A DNA stretch of 64,000 nt from UBA4582 sp002389265. GTDB taxonomy: Bacteria; Pseudomonadota; Gammaproteobacteria; Pseudomonadales; Azotimanducaceae. The notes under the pieces were generated by a model. That model saw only the letters and a program-made list of their open reading frames with translations. It did no database searches and was not told the DNA's origin. The stretch covers positions 19,375 to 83,374 of the forward strand of contig CALSRT010000014.1 of NCBI GenBank assembly GCA_943788825.1, written 5' to 3'. Each line of letters begins with the position of its first letter. Within the stretch, counting starts at the first letter, position 1. The translations under genes were made by a program, and so were the position numbers. Below are positions 1-8,101 of the stretch, in pieces.

Positions 1-989
1 CTGGTCGCAAGCATCTGGTGCGCTCGTTAGTGCAGATGGATGACCCAGATCATCGCGCCTACCGCATGTTGACCCAAGGCTGGTTCATGGGCTCCAACCT
101 GCGCAAACTGCAGAGTCGAATTGATGAGTTGGCGACGCTGTATGTAGATCGCATGCTGGACATGGATGGCGCCTGTGACTTCGTCAAGGATGTTTCCATG
201 TGGTACCCCTTGCGAGTCATTATGTCGGTACTCGGTGTGCCGGAAGAGGATGAGGCCTATATGCTCAAGCTCACCCAGGAATTATTTGGCGCCGCTGACC
301 CCGATGTGCAACGCTCTTTCGAGATTACCGACATCAACAATGTCATTCTTGATTTCGAAAGCTACTTCGCCAAGATCACCGAGGCGAGACGCAAAAACCC
401 AACTGATGATGTTGCCACCGTGATTGCGAACGCGAAGATTAACGGCGAACCCATCCCAGTCAACGACGCTAACGGTTACTACATCATCGTCGCCACGGCC
501 GGTCACGACACGACCAGCGCCTCTACCGCGGGCGGTCTGCTGGCATTACTGCAGAACCCTGACCAGTTTGCTCTACTGCGCTCTGACCCTGAACGGTATT
601 TGCCGACATTCATCGACGAAGCCATTCGCTGGGTGACACCGGTACGTCACTTTATGCGTACCGCGACGCAAGACACGGAACTGCGAGGTCAGACTATTAA
701 GGCAGGCGAATCTGTGATTCTGTGGTATCCATCGGCGAATCGCGATGAAGAGATTTTTAACCAGCCCTTTGAATTCAAGGTTGATCGTCATGACGCCAAA
801 CAACTGGCGTTCGGCTTTGGTGCCCATGTGTGCTTGGGCCAGCACCTGGCGCGCATGGAAATGACGGCGCTGTTTAAGGAGCTCATCAAACGGGTCAAGC
901 ATATTGAGCTGGCCGGCGAGCCACGCTATAGCCAGTCGACCTTTGTCGGCGGCTTGAAGAATCTGCCGATCCGTTTTCAGATGGCCTGA
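1..989 (+). CDS. Cytochrome P450, 5' end outside window
   Basis: This is a soluble bacterial cytochrome P450 that would insert one oxygen atom from O2 into an organic substrate using electrons from a ferredoxin. The reading frame is open from base 3 with no start codon before the edge, so about the first 80-100 residues are missing; the GTG at 18 is internal. The I-helix motif AGHDTTSAS carries the acid-threonine pair for O2 activation. The K-helix ExxR is in DEAIRW. The heme loop FGFGAHVCLGQHLARMEM holds the cysteine ligand. The gene ends convergently with the SGNH hydrolase, with a small hairpin between them. The family is certain from these motifs. The CYP subfamily and substrate cannot be read here, although soluble P450s of this kind often act on terpenes, steroids or alkyl chains. 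Confidence 0.93.
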   Translation, partial: GRKHLVRSLVQMDDPDHRAYRMLTQGWFMGSNLRKLQSRIDELATLYVDRMLDMDGACDFVKDVSMWYPLRVIMSVLGVPEEDEAYMLKLTQELFGAADPDVQRSFEITDINNVILDFESYFAKITEARRKNPTDDVATVIANAKINGEPIPVNDANGYYIIVATAGHDTTSASTAGGLLALLQNPDQFALLRSDPERYLPTFIDEAIRWVTPVRHFMRTATQDTELRGQTIKAGESVILWYPSANRDEEIFNQPFEFKVDRHDAKQLAFGFGAHVCLGQHLARMEMTALFKELIKRVKHIELAGEPRYSQSTFVGGLKNLPIRFQMA

Positions 990-1003
990 GACACCTGCAT
1001 AAC

Positions 1004-1025
1004 GCCCGGTATTCAACCACCGGGC
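1004..1025. terminator. Hairpin between convergent genes
   Basis: GCCCGGT and ACCGGGC form a perfect 7-bp stem with an 8-nt loop in the 62-bp gap between the P450 and the SGNH hydrolase, which run toward each other. There is no T-tract on either side, so termination is inferred from position only. Confidence 0.4.
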
Positions 1026-1051
1026 ATTAGCCTGTGGAGCCGCTAGCGGGT

Positions 1052-2197
1052 CTAAAAATAGGTACCATTGAAGACCCGACTCGCGAAGCGTTCTCCCATC
1101 CGCCGGTAACCCGCAGAATTCGGGTGCAACAGGTCCGGCAGATCAGCCGCATCTGCCGCACCGAACAATTCAAGGCCATCTAGGTAATGCAGGTTTGAGT
1201 CGCCCGCTTGATTGCGCTGCAACACCAGCTCAGCCATCAGTTCACGAATCCGTTTTAGGGACAAAGCCCCCTGACGCAACCGCTCATTACCCTCATGGGT
1301 GCGAAACTTACCCTCTTGATCTGGCAACGTTGGGCCGGGACTATCTTCGGCACTGGGACAATAGATCGGCGAGACTAAAATAATGGGCGTCTGTTTATGA
1401 CCTTCCCTAACCGTATCCAAAAAGCCGTGCAACGCTGACGGGAAGACTCGCTCGCGCATGGAATCCATATTCACCAGATTAATGCCCACCTTCAAGCTGA
1501 TCAACTCCGCCGGCAAGTCACGCATTGCCCGCGCGACAAACTGATCCAGGTGACATTGACCAGCGAAGCCAAAGGACTGCAGATTGACCTGCTGCTGCCC
1601 CGCGTAAGCCGCTACCGCAGGCCAGGTGCCAGTGGGCGAGTCAGCTTCCATACAGTGGCTGATGGAACTGCCATAGTGCATCCAGCGCGGCCGCTCGTCG
1701 GTCACTGCGCGCATCACGCTATTGGCTGCCAGTTTAATGCTGCGTATTTCCAGAAACGCATTGTGAGGCAGCCAGAGTTCATAGCTGTTCTCACCGCTGG
1801 GCAAGTCGTCAAAGCGTATGCTGTAGGCCTCACCTCTGATCAACTCAAACTCGCCAGGCTTGGCAGGATTAAGCTTGATACTATTTCCGGCATCAACCTG
1901 GGTCTGGCGAATGGCATCGTGATTCACCATCAAGTCAAAACTCACAGGACGCGGCGCAGATGGTGGCGTAAACATTCGCGTGCTTTGCACCTGCAACTCA
2001 ATAAACGCCGAGTCTGTGACAAGAGACAGCCTCACCCCGGAGGGCATTCGAACAATCACATCCATCACAGCCGGCACCTGAGGTCGGGTCCATGCCGGTA
2101 ACCGACGTGGGCTCACGCCTGCTGGCCGCTGGTCAAAGTCGAGCGCACCCGGAAACCGAATGCCGGCACCTAACAAATCAGAATGATGGATCAACAT
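1052..2197 (-). CDS. SGNH/GDSL-family hydrolase
   Basis: This 381-residue SGNH-type esterase or acyl hydrolase has two parts. The N-terminal ~170 residues look like a beta-rich accessory domain. The catalytic domain begins at HYGSSISHC, where the first serine after the glycine is the likely nucleophile. A later FGFAGQC segment could supply the oxyanion glycine, GINLVN resembles the N block, and LLHPNSAGYRRMG supplies the Asp/His pair (DLLHPN). No signal peptide is evident, so it is probably cytoplasmic. It lies downstream of a GH3 glycosidase on the same strand with a perfect palindrome between them, which suggests a role in removing ester substituents from glycosides; that role is an inference. 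A decayed, frameshifted second copy of its middle part lies at 59366-59648. The start ATG at 2197 is the first in frame. Confidence 0.8.
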   Translation of the reverse strand: MLIHHSDLLGAGIRFPGALDFDQRPAGVSPRRLPAWTRPQVPAVMDVIVRMPSGVRLSLVTDSAFIELQVQSTRMFTPPSAPRPVSFDLMVNHDAIRQTQVDAGNSIKLNPAKPGEFELIRGEAYSIRFDDLPSGENSYELWLPHNAFLEIRSIKLAANSVMRAVTDERPRWMHYGSSISHCMEADSPTGTWPAVAAYAGQQQVNLQSFGFAGQCHLDQFVARAMRDLPAELISLKVGINLVNMDSMRERVFPSALHGFLDTVREGHKQTPIILVSPIYCPSAEDSPGPTLPDQEGKFRTHEGNERLRQGALSLKRIRELMAELVLQRNQAGDSNLHYLDGLELFGAADAADLPDLLHPNSAGYRRMGERFASRVFNGTYF

Positions 2198-2228
2198 AGA
2201 GCCTCCAGCCGAATAAATGGGATTAGGA

Positions 2229-2282
2229 TAAACGGGGTCGGGGTAAAATTTACATATGTAAATTTTACCCCGACCCCATTTA
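2229..2282. repeat. 44-bp perfect palindrome (REP-like), copy A
   Basis: Bases 2234-2277 are a perfect inverted repeat of 22+22 bases centred on CATATG at 2253-2258. Each arm reads GGGGTCGGGGTAAAA then TTTACAT. The flanks extend the pairing with one mismatch. The right half from 2256 is identical over 28 bases to the palindrome at 62481-62534. It sits between the GH3 gene and the SGNH gene on the transcribed strand, so it would also fold as an RNA hairpin there. The GGTCGG...CCGACC core resembles REP/BIME units mobilised by RAYT transposases; no RAYT gene is present in this window. Confidence 0.85.
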
Positions 2283-2287
2283 AAAGA

Positions 2288-4141
2288 TCAGACATTTCTA
2301 TAGTCTGAACGAATCGAAAACAGCGGGTCTTTACTGTCACAGGGCAGGTCCGAGCGGGCCTGCTCAACAGCCGCCATGGAAGATGGTAATTCAAAGGGCA
2401 ATCGACCTTCTGTGTCCTGGCCTTCAATAATCGCTGTCAGCAGCACATCATCGGCCACGCCCAGGTCCACATAGACGCCATCCAGCTGATCAATGATATC
2501 GGTGATAATCGCTGGCCGACTCATCTGCAGCACAGCGATAGTAGGTACCTGACTGGAGAGTGCCTGTAGGCGAAGGGTGTCTTCTGCCTCTGGCTTAAAG
2601 TCGATATCACCTTCCTGCTGCCGGCTACCAAAGAAGAAATTGGGATGTAACATCTGATGGGGCGTCGACAATCGAATAATCGCCACATCGGCCTCTGCCA
2701 ACGGGCAGCTATCCTCGACGGCAGCGTTGATATTTTCCAGATAAATTTTGGCACCGGGCTTAATCAACGAAGGTTTCTTTAAACAAATCAAGGAGCGCCG
2801 CTGGGCCTCTCTACCGGCCTTCACCGCATCCTTCGAACCCACGATCGAGACCGCCGCTGCGGCGTCCACCAGCGGATTTTCAAATAAACCTTGCTCAAAT
2901 TTTGGCAGCAACATGCGATACACCGCTTCATCGACTCGAGACAATTCGATCAAACCCTGATCGATGGCCCGCAACAACGTCGCCACATCCTCCTCGCCAC
3001 CCAACTGATCGCAGCCAGCATTCACCGCTTTGGCGAACCGTTGTTCTCGGCTCAGCGCTTCGACTCCCCAAGGCATACTAATATCGTCAGGAGTTTGCAT
3101 TTGAGTGGGATTAAACGTGGCCTCTTTGGCATCCCGAAAAATTGCCCAGTCAGATAGCACAAAACCTTTGAACTGATGCTCGGCGCGTAACAAGCCCTCA
3201 ATCAACTGGGTGGAAAATCCACCGGCCACCGGCTCCAACAACTCACCGTTTAACGCCAAGTCTTCCAACAAAAGATCTTTCAATATCGTGTAGGTTGGCA
3301 TCACACCGGCGACCTTAACGTTAAAGGCATCCAGAAACGCTTCGATATGCACACTCAAGGAGGCTTCTGTCAAAAGCGAATAGCGGCCATAGGCATTGTG
3401 TCCATCAAAGCCTTCAGGGGCCGCTGGATAGCCCACCCAATGTTTAACGACACAGGATACACTGTCCTTATTCAAGCCGACTGAGCCCGCCTGCATGCCG
3501 ACCACATAAGCGGCAACCAGCGCCCGAGCCAACTTAGGGTCCTCGCCAAAGGTGCCGGAGATTCTTGGCCAACGGGGTTCTGTGGCAATATCCGCCTGTG
3601 GCGACAGCGCCATATGAATACCTACCGCGCGGTATTCGGCACGGGCGATCGCCGCAAATTGTTCTACCAGTTTCGCGCTGCCAACAGCCGCTAGCCCTGT
3701 AGTCTCCGGCCACTGGGAAAACCCCATGGCCCTCGAACTCGCCCCGGTGACATGCGCGAAGTGGTGCCGAGGATCCGTGCTGATAGTAACGGGAATCCCA
3801 AGTCGAGTTTCAGCCGCGAGTTTCTGTAGGGCATTATTTTGTTCGGCGAAGGTCCGCGGGTCAGCATCCAGACGAGTCAACAGATGATTCACACCATCCT
3901 TCACAATCAACTGCCGGTTCGCTGGCAGAAGATATTCGGCACCGATCCCAAGCATGCCATAAGGACCATGCGTCTGAGCCGTGCCATGCATCATCACACC
4001 GGCCTTCTCCGCCAATGTCATACGTGCCAACAGGTCCTTAGCACGGATAGCCGCGGGCAGTCGATGATCTTCAAACACGGACAAGACCCCGTCATGATCC
4101 AGATCGCGAAATACCAGGCCATCCAGGTTCATTGTTTTCAT
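2288..4141 (-). CDS. Glycoside hydrolase family 3
   Basis: This 617-residue GH3 enzyme should release terminal beta-linked sugars (beta-glucosidase or beta-xylosidase type). Residues 13-24 match an EF-hand-like calcium loop (DLDHDGVLSVFE) just before the family start signature RAKDLLARMTLAEKAG. KH at 233-234 matches the conserved substrate-binding Lys-His. The catalytic nucleophile is D331 in FVLSDW. The C-terminal alpha/beta sandwich follows but there is no fibronectin-III tail, so the protein is shorter than the longest family members. No signal peptide is visible, implying a cytoplasmic enzyme. The SGNH hydrolase lies 90 bp downstream on the same strand. Exact sugar specificity cannot be read. 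Confidence 0.9.
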   Translation of the reverse strand: MKTMNLDGLVFRDLDHDGVLSVFEDHRLPAAIRAKDLLARMTLAEKAGVMMHGTAQTHGPYGMLGIGAEYLLPANRQLIVKDGVNHLLTRLDADPRTFAEQNNALQKLAAETRLGIPVTISTDPRHHFAHVTGASSRAMGFSQWPETTGLAAVGSAKLVEQFAAIARAEYRAVGIHMALSPQADIATEPRWPRISGTFGEDPKLARALVAAYVVGMQAGSVGLNKDSVSCVVKHWVGYPAAPEGFDGHNAYGRYSLLTEASLSVHIEAFLDAFNVKVAGVMPTYTILKDLLLEDLALNGELLEPVAGGFSTQLIEGLLRAEHQFKGFVLSDWAIFRDAKEATFNPTQMQTPDDISMPWGVEALSREQRFAKAVNAGCDQLGGEEDVATLLRAIDQGLIELSRVDEAVYRMLLPKFEQGLFENPLVDAAAAVSIVGSKDAVKAGREAQRRSLICLKKPSLIKPGAKIYLENINAAVEDSCPLAEADVAIIRLSTPHQMLHPNFFFGSRQQEGDIDFKPEAEDTLRLQALSSQVPTIAVLQMSRPAIITDIIDQLDGVYVDLGVADDVLLTAIIEGQDTEGRLPFELPSSMAAVEQARSDLPCDSKDPLFSIRSDYRNV

Positions 4142-4357
4142 AGTTCTACGCTCCGAGATTCGGCTTCAATATGCCAGCGAGTCTAGCACGCAACTCACAG
4201 ACAGTTGTACCAAGGGGAAACCACTGAATCCACTGCGCTCAAAAAACCACTGGCTCGAATCATAGGACGACCGGTGTCGGTCAATCTGAGCTGGCCAACC
4301 TTGGGCAGTTAATCTGAGTTGCTCGAGTAATGGCACGGTTTAGATCCTGCCAACACT

Positions 4358-4395
4358 ATTTTTAATGTTTGTCATTATTTTATAATTGGTATTAA
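4358..4395 (+). promoter_or_regulatory. Probable promoter for the DUF1330-dehalogenase operon
   Basis: A perfect TATAAT lies at 4381-4386, 57 bases before the chosen GTG start at 4443, in an AT-rich patch of an otherwise GC-rich 300-bp divergent gap. Its -35 box at 17 bp spacing is poor (ATTTTT). An overlapping alternative pairs TTGTCA (4369-4374) with TATTAA (4390-4395) at 15 bp. The rest of the gap (4142-4357) shows nothing recognisable. Confidence 0.4.
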
Positions 4396-4442
4396 ATGGA
4401 CGCTGCGCAAGTCATTTTTCATTGTTTGAAAGAGGATCAACT

Positions 4443-4883
4443 GTGGAAGTCAAAAACAGTGTTTACCCTAACGAAGCCCAGATTAGAGGTTTTCTCGAAC
4501 CCGGTGCTGAGGGTCCGATCTTCATGGTCAATCTACTTAAGTTCAAGGCTCGCGCCGATTATGCGGATGGCAGAGCATCAAGCCTCACTGGAGAGCAAGC
4601 CTACGGCCTCTACAGTGATGCCGTATCAATGCTACTCAAGGAGTTTGGTGGCGGCGCCATATTTTCAGGCACCGTCGAACGCCTGATGTTGGGTGAGGTT
4701 GAGGAATTGTGGGACAAGGTGGTCATCGCCATGTATCCCTCCCGCCAGGCGATGCTAGAGATGATGCAATCACCAAAAATGCAGGAGATTGGCGCGCATC
4801 GTGCAGCCGGACTCGCGGGGCAACTCAACATTGAAACCGTTGATGTTGCGAGTTTGCTGGCCAGTGAAAAAAGCATCACCTAA
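4443..4883 (+). CDS. DUF1330-family protein
   Basis: This small protein of 146 residues has the DUF1330 pattern, a ferredoxin-like alpha/beta-barrel fold that usually dimerises. The block GPIFMVNLLKFK near the N-terminus is diagnostic, followed by a GxxIFSGTVE strand and a C-terminal YPSRQAMLEMMQSP segment. The GTG at 4443 is chosen because AGAGGA lies six bases before it; an upstream TTG at 4386 has no ribosome site. It begins an operon with the haloalkane dehalogenase 43 bp downstream, so it may act on or bind the same compound; its biochemical role is unknown. A relic of another DUF1330 gene lies at 35897-36121. Confidence 0.8.
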   Translation: MEVKNSVYPNEAQIRGFLEPGAEGPIFMVNLLKFKARADYADGRASSLTGEQAYGLYSDAVSMLLKEFGGGAIFSGTVERLMLGEVEELWDKVVIAMYPSRQAMLEMMQSPKMQEIGAHRAAGLAGQLNIETVDVASLLASEKSIT

Positions 4884-4926
4884 AACTAAAACGAGACCAC
4901 GAGACCACGAGAAAAGGATAGAAACC

Positions 4927-5988
4927 ATGGAAATATTGCGCACGCCAGACTCACATTTTGCTGATTTGGCCGACTATCCCTTCGCGCCGCACTACACCGT
5001 CATCAAGACAATAGATGGCAGCGATCTGCGGATTCACCATTTGGATGAAGGTCCGAAAGACGGCCCCTTGGTCCTGTGCATGCACGGTCAGCCCGTGTGG
5101 AGTTACCTGTATCGCAAAATGATTCCCTATTTGGTAAATGCCGGCATGCGCGTGATCGCGCCTGACCTACCGGGTTACGGCAAGTCGGATAAGCCCGCGC
5201 GACTCGAAGACTACAGTTACCAGCATCAGGTAGAGTGGATGGGCCAGTGGCTGATCGCTAACGACTTCAAGGGACTCACATTGTTTGGCCAGGACTGGGG
5301 CGGTCTCATTGGTCTGCGACTGGTCGTGAATCACGCTGAACGATTTGATCGCGTGGTCATCGCCAACACGGGCCTGCCCTACAACCCGGAACTGCCTGAC
5401 GAAGTCGTCAAAGAAGTTGAGGCGTTCCGCGCCAACGCACCCACACCGTCGCTGATGGAGATGCAAACGGCCTTAAGCCAGATGGAAGGTTCAGCTGCCA
5501 CCAAGTTCGCCTACTGGCAGAAATTTTGTTGGGAAACCCCCGACATGCCTGTCGGCCTCATGATGTCCTTGACCATGGAAAAACGCTCGAATATCGCTAA
5601 GGCACTGCTGTTTCTGGCCCATAAGCTGGGTCTCGATGTACTGGCCCAATCGCCGCTGGCAAAAGCCTACAATGCGCCCTTTCCAGCGCCCCGCTATAAA
5701 ATGGGCGTCCGCGCGATGCCAAGCCATGTACCGACCCTGCCCACAGACCCATCTCTGGAAGAACAGCGCAAAGCCTGGGTGTTTTTTGAGAACTTCCACA
5801 AACCGTTCTTGTGTGCCTTTGCGGACAATGACCCAGTCACCAAAGGCCTAGATGCAGAATTTTTGGAGAAGGTACCGGGCACCAAAGGACTACCCCATAC
5901 GATGATCAAAGATGGTGGTCATTTCGTCCAGGAAAGCAGCCCTCAGCAAGTCAGCCAAGTGATCATCGACCTGATTCGCTCAACCTGA
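4927..5988 (+). CDS. Haloalkane dehalogenase-like alpha/beta hydrolase
   Basis: This 353-residue enzyme should cleave carbon-halogen bonds hydrolytically. HGQPVWSYLYR (from residue 53) is the oxyanion motif typical of haloalkane dehalogenases. GQDWGG gives the nucleophile D123 with the halide-binding W124 next to it. D302 in FADNDPVT and H332 in GGHFVQ complete an Asp-Asp-His triad of the HLD-I arrangement. A second halide-binding Trp could be W197 or W202 in the cap. It is about 40-50 residues longer than well-studied members because of an enlarged cap, so an epoxide hydrolase or other alpha/beta hydrolase is a possible alternative. The ATG at 4927 follows an AAGGA site. There is no signal peptide. 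Confidence 0.82.
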   Translation: MEILRTPDSHFADLADYPFAPHYTVIKTIDGSDLRIHHLDEGPKDGPLVLCMHGQPVWSYLYRKMIPYLVNAGMRVIAPDLPGYGKSDKPARLEDYSYQHQVEWMGQWLIANDFKGLTLFGQDWGGLIGLRLVVNHAERFDRVVIANTGLPYNPELPDEVVKEVEAFRANAPTPSLMEMQTALSQMEGSAATKFAYWQKFCWETPDMPVGLMMSLTMEKRSNIAKALLFLAHKLGLDVLAQSPLAKAYNAPFPAPRYKMGVRAMPSHVPTLPTDPSLEEQRKAWVFFENFHKPFLCAFADNDPVTKGLDAEFLEKVPGTKGLPHTMIKDGGHFVQESSPQQVSQVIIDLIRST

Positions 5989-6037
5989 ATTGGCTGAAGT
6001 ACCTGATCAGCTCGACTCAAATCTCCAGGGAGCAACT

Positions 6038-6733
6038 ATGAAAAGACAACTCACTCGTATTGCCGTGACCATCTCGGTGTTGATTGTGGCAGTATTCTGG
6101 TTGCTGTTTTTCTCGCCTCGCCCGCCGCTGACCATCAATCCTGACACCCTAGCGGGAGATGGCAGTCTGCTGAATTACTGCGAGCTACCGGTTTTAGACG
6201 GCAGTGGCAAACTGGCCGCAGAGATCCCTAAGGGCAACACCCCCGGGTGTGGCTACGCCCACTTTCCACTGCCTATCTTGGCGGACTGCACCGAACCGTT
6301 GATCGACGGCGCAGCTGATATTCGCGGCTTGTGGATTGGCGTTGAAGGCAAGATTGGCCACGTAGAACGGATCGAACAGTGTGGCGGGCGCACGGTGATT
6401 ACCACATCCGGCGTTATTCATGATGCGGGCCCGAACAGTACAGCGCACATCAACACCGACGATACGGAAGGCGGCGTTTTGTTCACTCTTGGCGATACGG
6501 CCTATTGCCCTCGCACCTCTGCCAGCATGACCTGGAACGACGGGACATTGAATTTTAACCTGCTAGGCTGGGGCCCTGTTGTCGTGAAGCGTTATTTGCA
6601 GGGCGAGCAACTGGTCTGGGAATATGCTGACGGATCAATCACCAGAAAGGACCGAATTTGCCAGCTACCTTCCACAAGTGTGACACCTAAGCCACGCGGC
6701 CGAAGAATCCAATTGTTCTCCAACAACACTTAA
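6038..6733 (+). CDS. Membrane-anchored hypothetical protein
   Basis: This 231-residue protein has no family I recognise. Residues about 7-25 form one hydrophobic helix (IAVTISVLIVAVFWLLFF) after a basic start, so the bulk is probably periplasmic and tethered. The body has five or more cysteines (YCEL, GCGY, DCTE, QCGG, YCPR), compatible with disulfides, and repeated Gly/Thr beta-rich segments such as DIRGLWIGVEGKIG. The ATG at 6038 is preceded by CAGGGAG. It lies 49 bp after the dehalogenase stop and probably belongs to that operon. Confidence 0.7.
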   Translation: MKRQLTRIAVTISVLIVAVFWLLFFSPRPPLTINPDTLAGDGSLLNYCELPVLDGSGKLAAEIPKGNTPGCGYAHFPLPILADCTEPLIDGAADIRGLWIGVEGKIGHVERIEQCGGRTVITTSGVIHDAGPNSTAHINTDDTEGGVLFTLGDTAYCPRTSASMTWNDGTLNFNLLGWGPVVVKRYLQGEQLVWEYADGSITRKDRICQLPSTSVTPKPRGRRIQLFSNNT

Positions 6734-6806
6734 GCCGTCGTGTCCTGCGACTTTTAACCTGACCTATACGGCTTTCCGGGGTCACCATGAATACCCCTAT
6801 ATCACT

Positions 6807-6836
6807 GGCCCCTGTCACAGGTAGCAAAAAGGGGCC
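6807..6836. terminator. Possible hairpin after the dehalogenase operon
   Basis: GGCCCCT (6807-6813) pairs perfectly with AGGGGCC (6830-6836) around a 16-nt loop that contains its own small CTGTCACAG palindrome. A smaller GGGGT/ACCCC stem lies at 6778-6797. No T-run follows. Confidence 0.35.
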
Positions 6837-6880
6837 AAACCTACTTATACTAGGCCGCAATTATTATTGAGGACGAAAAA

Positions 6881-8068
6881 ATGCCTGACGTTGATCAATT
6901 TCGCACCGACACTCGTGCCTGGCTCGAAGCAAACTGTCCTGCGAGCATGCGCAGCCCGATGACCGCGGACGAAGTTGTCTGGGGTGGCCGGAATGCAACC
7001 TTCAGCAATCCCGATTCGAAACTCTGGCTTGATCGAATGGCAGCCAAAGGCTGGACCGCACCCATGTGGCCAGCCCAATATGGTGGCGGCGGGCTGTCTA
7101 TGGCAGAAAATGCAGTGCTCGAAAGCGAGTTAAGCCGCATCAAAGCCCGTCCTGCCCTGAACAGTTTTGGTCTGTGGATGCTGGGGCCCGTGTTGCTCGA
7201 GTTTGCCAATGAAGAGCAAAAGCTAGAACACCTGCCTAAAATTGTCCGCGGTGAAATTCGTTGGTGTCAGGGCTATTCAGAACCTGGCGCAGGGTCTGAT
7301 CTTGCGGGCTTGCAAACCAAAGCGGTGCGGGACGGCGACGAATATGTGATCAACGGCCAGAAAGTCTGGACCTCCTATGCCGATCGCTGCGACTGGATTT
7401 TCTGCCTGGTGCGAACGGACACTACAGTGAAACACAACGGTATCAGCTTTATTTTATTCGACATGCAGAGCCCTGGCGTAACTGTCAAACCCATTCAGTT
7501 AATTTCCGGTGAAAGCCCCTTCTGCGAAACCTTCTTTGACGATGTGCGGGTACCGGCGCGCAACCAGGTGGGTGAACTGAACAAGGGTTGGACCATCGCC
7601 AAGCGTCTGCTGCAGCACGAGCGCACCAATATTGGTGACTTTGGCACCGCCCAAAGCCCGCAGACCCCCATGCACGAACAAGCGAAAAAATATTTGGGTG
7701 AAGACGCTTTAGGTCGTCTTGATGACTCAGCCATGCGGCGCGAAATCGCCAAATACCAAGTGCGTCAGAAAGCCTATGGCTTGACCTACGCACGGGTTGG
7801 GCAGGAATTGAAAGCCGGCCTGGGCGACGGTGCCGCTTCGTCTATCCTCAAGGCTGTGGGTGCAGAACTCAATAAGCACCGCTCTGAGATGATGATCGAC
7901 ATGATGGGCACACAGGGCATTGGCTGGCAAGGTGATGGCTTCGATGATTGGGAAATCATGCAAACACGAGGTTGGCTGCGCTCCAAAGCCAACTCTATTG
8001 AAGGCGGCACTACCGAAATCAATAAAAATGTGGTGGCCAAAAATGTATTGGGTCTTCCCACTAAATAA
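6881..8068 (+). CDS. Acyl-CoA dehydrogenase, catalytic-base subunit
   Basis: This 395-residue FAD enzyme oxidises an acyl-CoA to the 2,3-enoyl-CoA. The N-terminal helical part is followed by the flavin signature CQGYSEPGAGSDLAGL, the mid beta-domain (INGQKVWTSYA) and the C-terminal helix bundle. The glutamate of SIEGGTTEINKN (about residue 374) stands where the catalytic base lies in medium-chain enzymes. The ATG follows a TGAGGAC site. It is 33 bp upstream of a second dehydrogenase gene lacking this glutamate. This is the arrangement of alpha2beta2 dehydrogenases that act on bulky acyl-CoAs such as steroid side chains. The substrate itself is inferred only as bulky or unusual. Confidence 0.92.
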   Translation: MPDVDQFRTDTRAWLEANCPASMRSPMTADEVVWGGRNATFSNPDSKLWLDRMAAKGWTAPMWPAQYGGGGLSMAENAVLESELSRIKARPALNSFGLWMLGPVLLEFANEEQKLEHLPKIVRGEIRWCQGYSEPGAGSDLAGLQTKAVRDGDEYVINGQKVWTSYADRCDWIFCLVRTDTTVKHNGISFILFDMQSPGVTVKPIQLISGESPFCETFFDDVRVPARNQVGELNKGWTIAKRLLQHERTNIGDFGTAQSPQTPMHEQAKKYLGEDALGRLDDSAMRREIAKYQVRQKAYGLTYARVGQELKAGLGDGAASSILKAVGAELNKHRSEMMIDMMGTQGIGWQGDGFDDWEIMQTRGWLRSKANSIEGGTTEINKNVVAKNVLGLPTK

Positions 8069-8101
8069 TTTGCCTGCCCGCTAAGCACAAAGGACAAAAA
8101 T

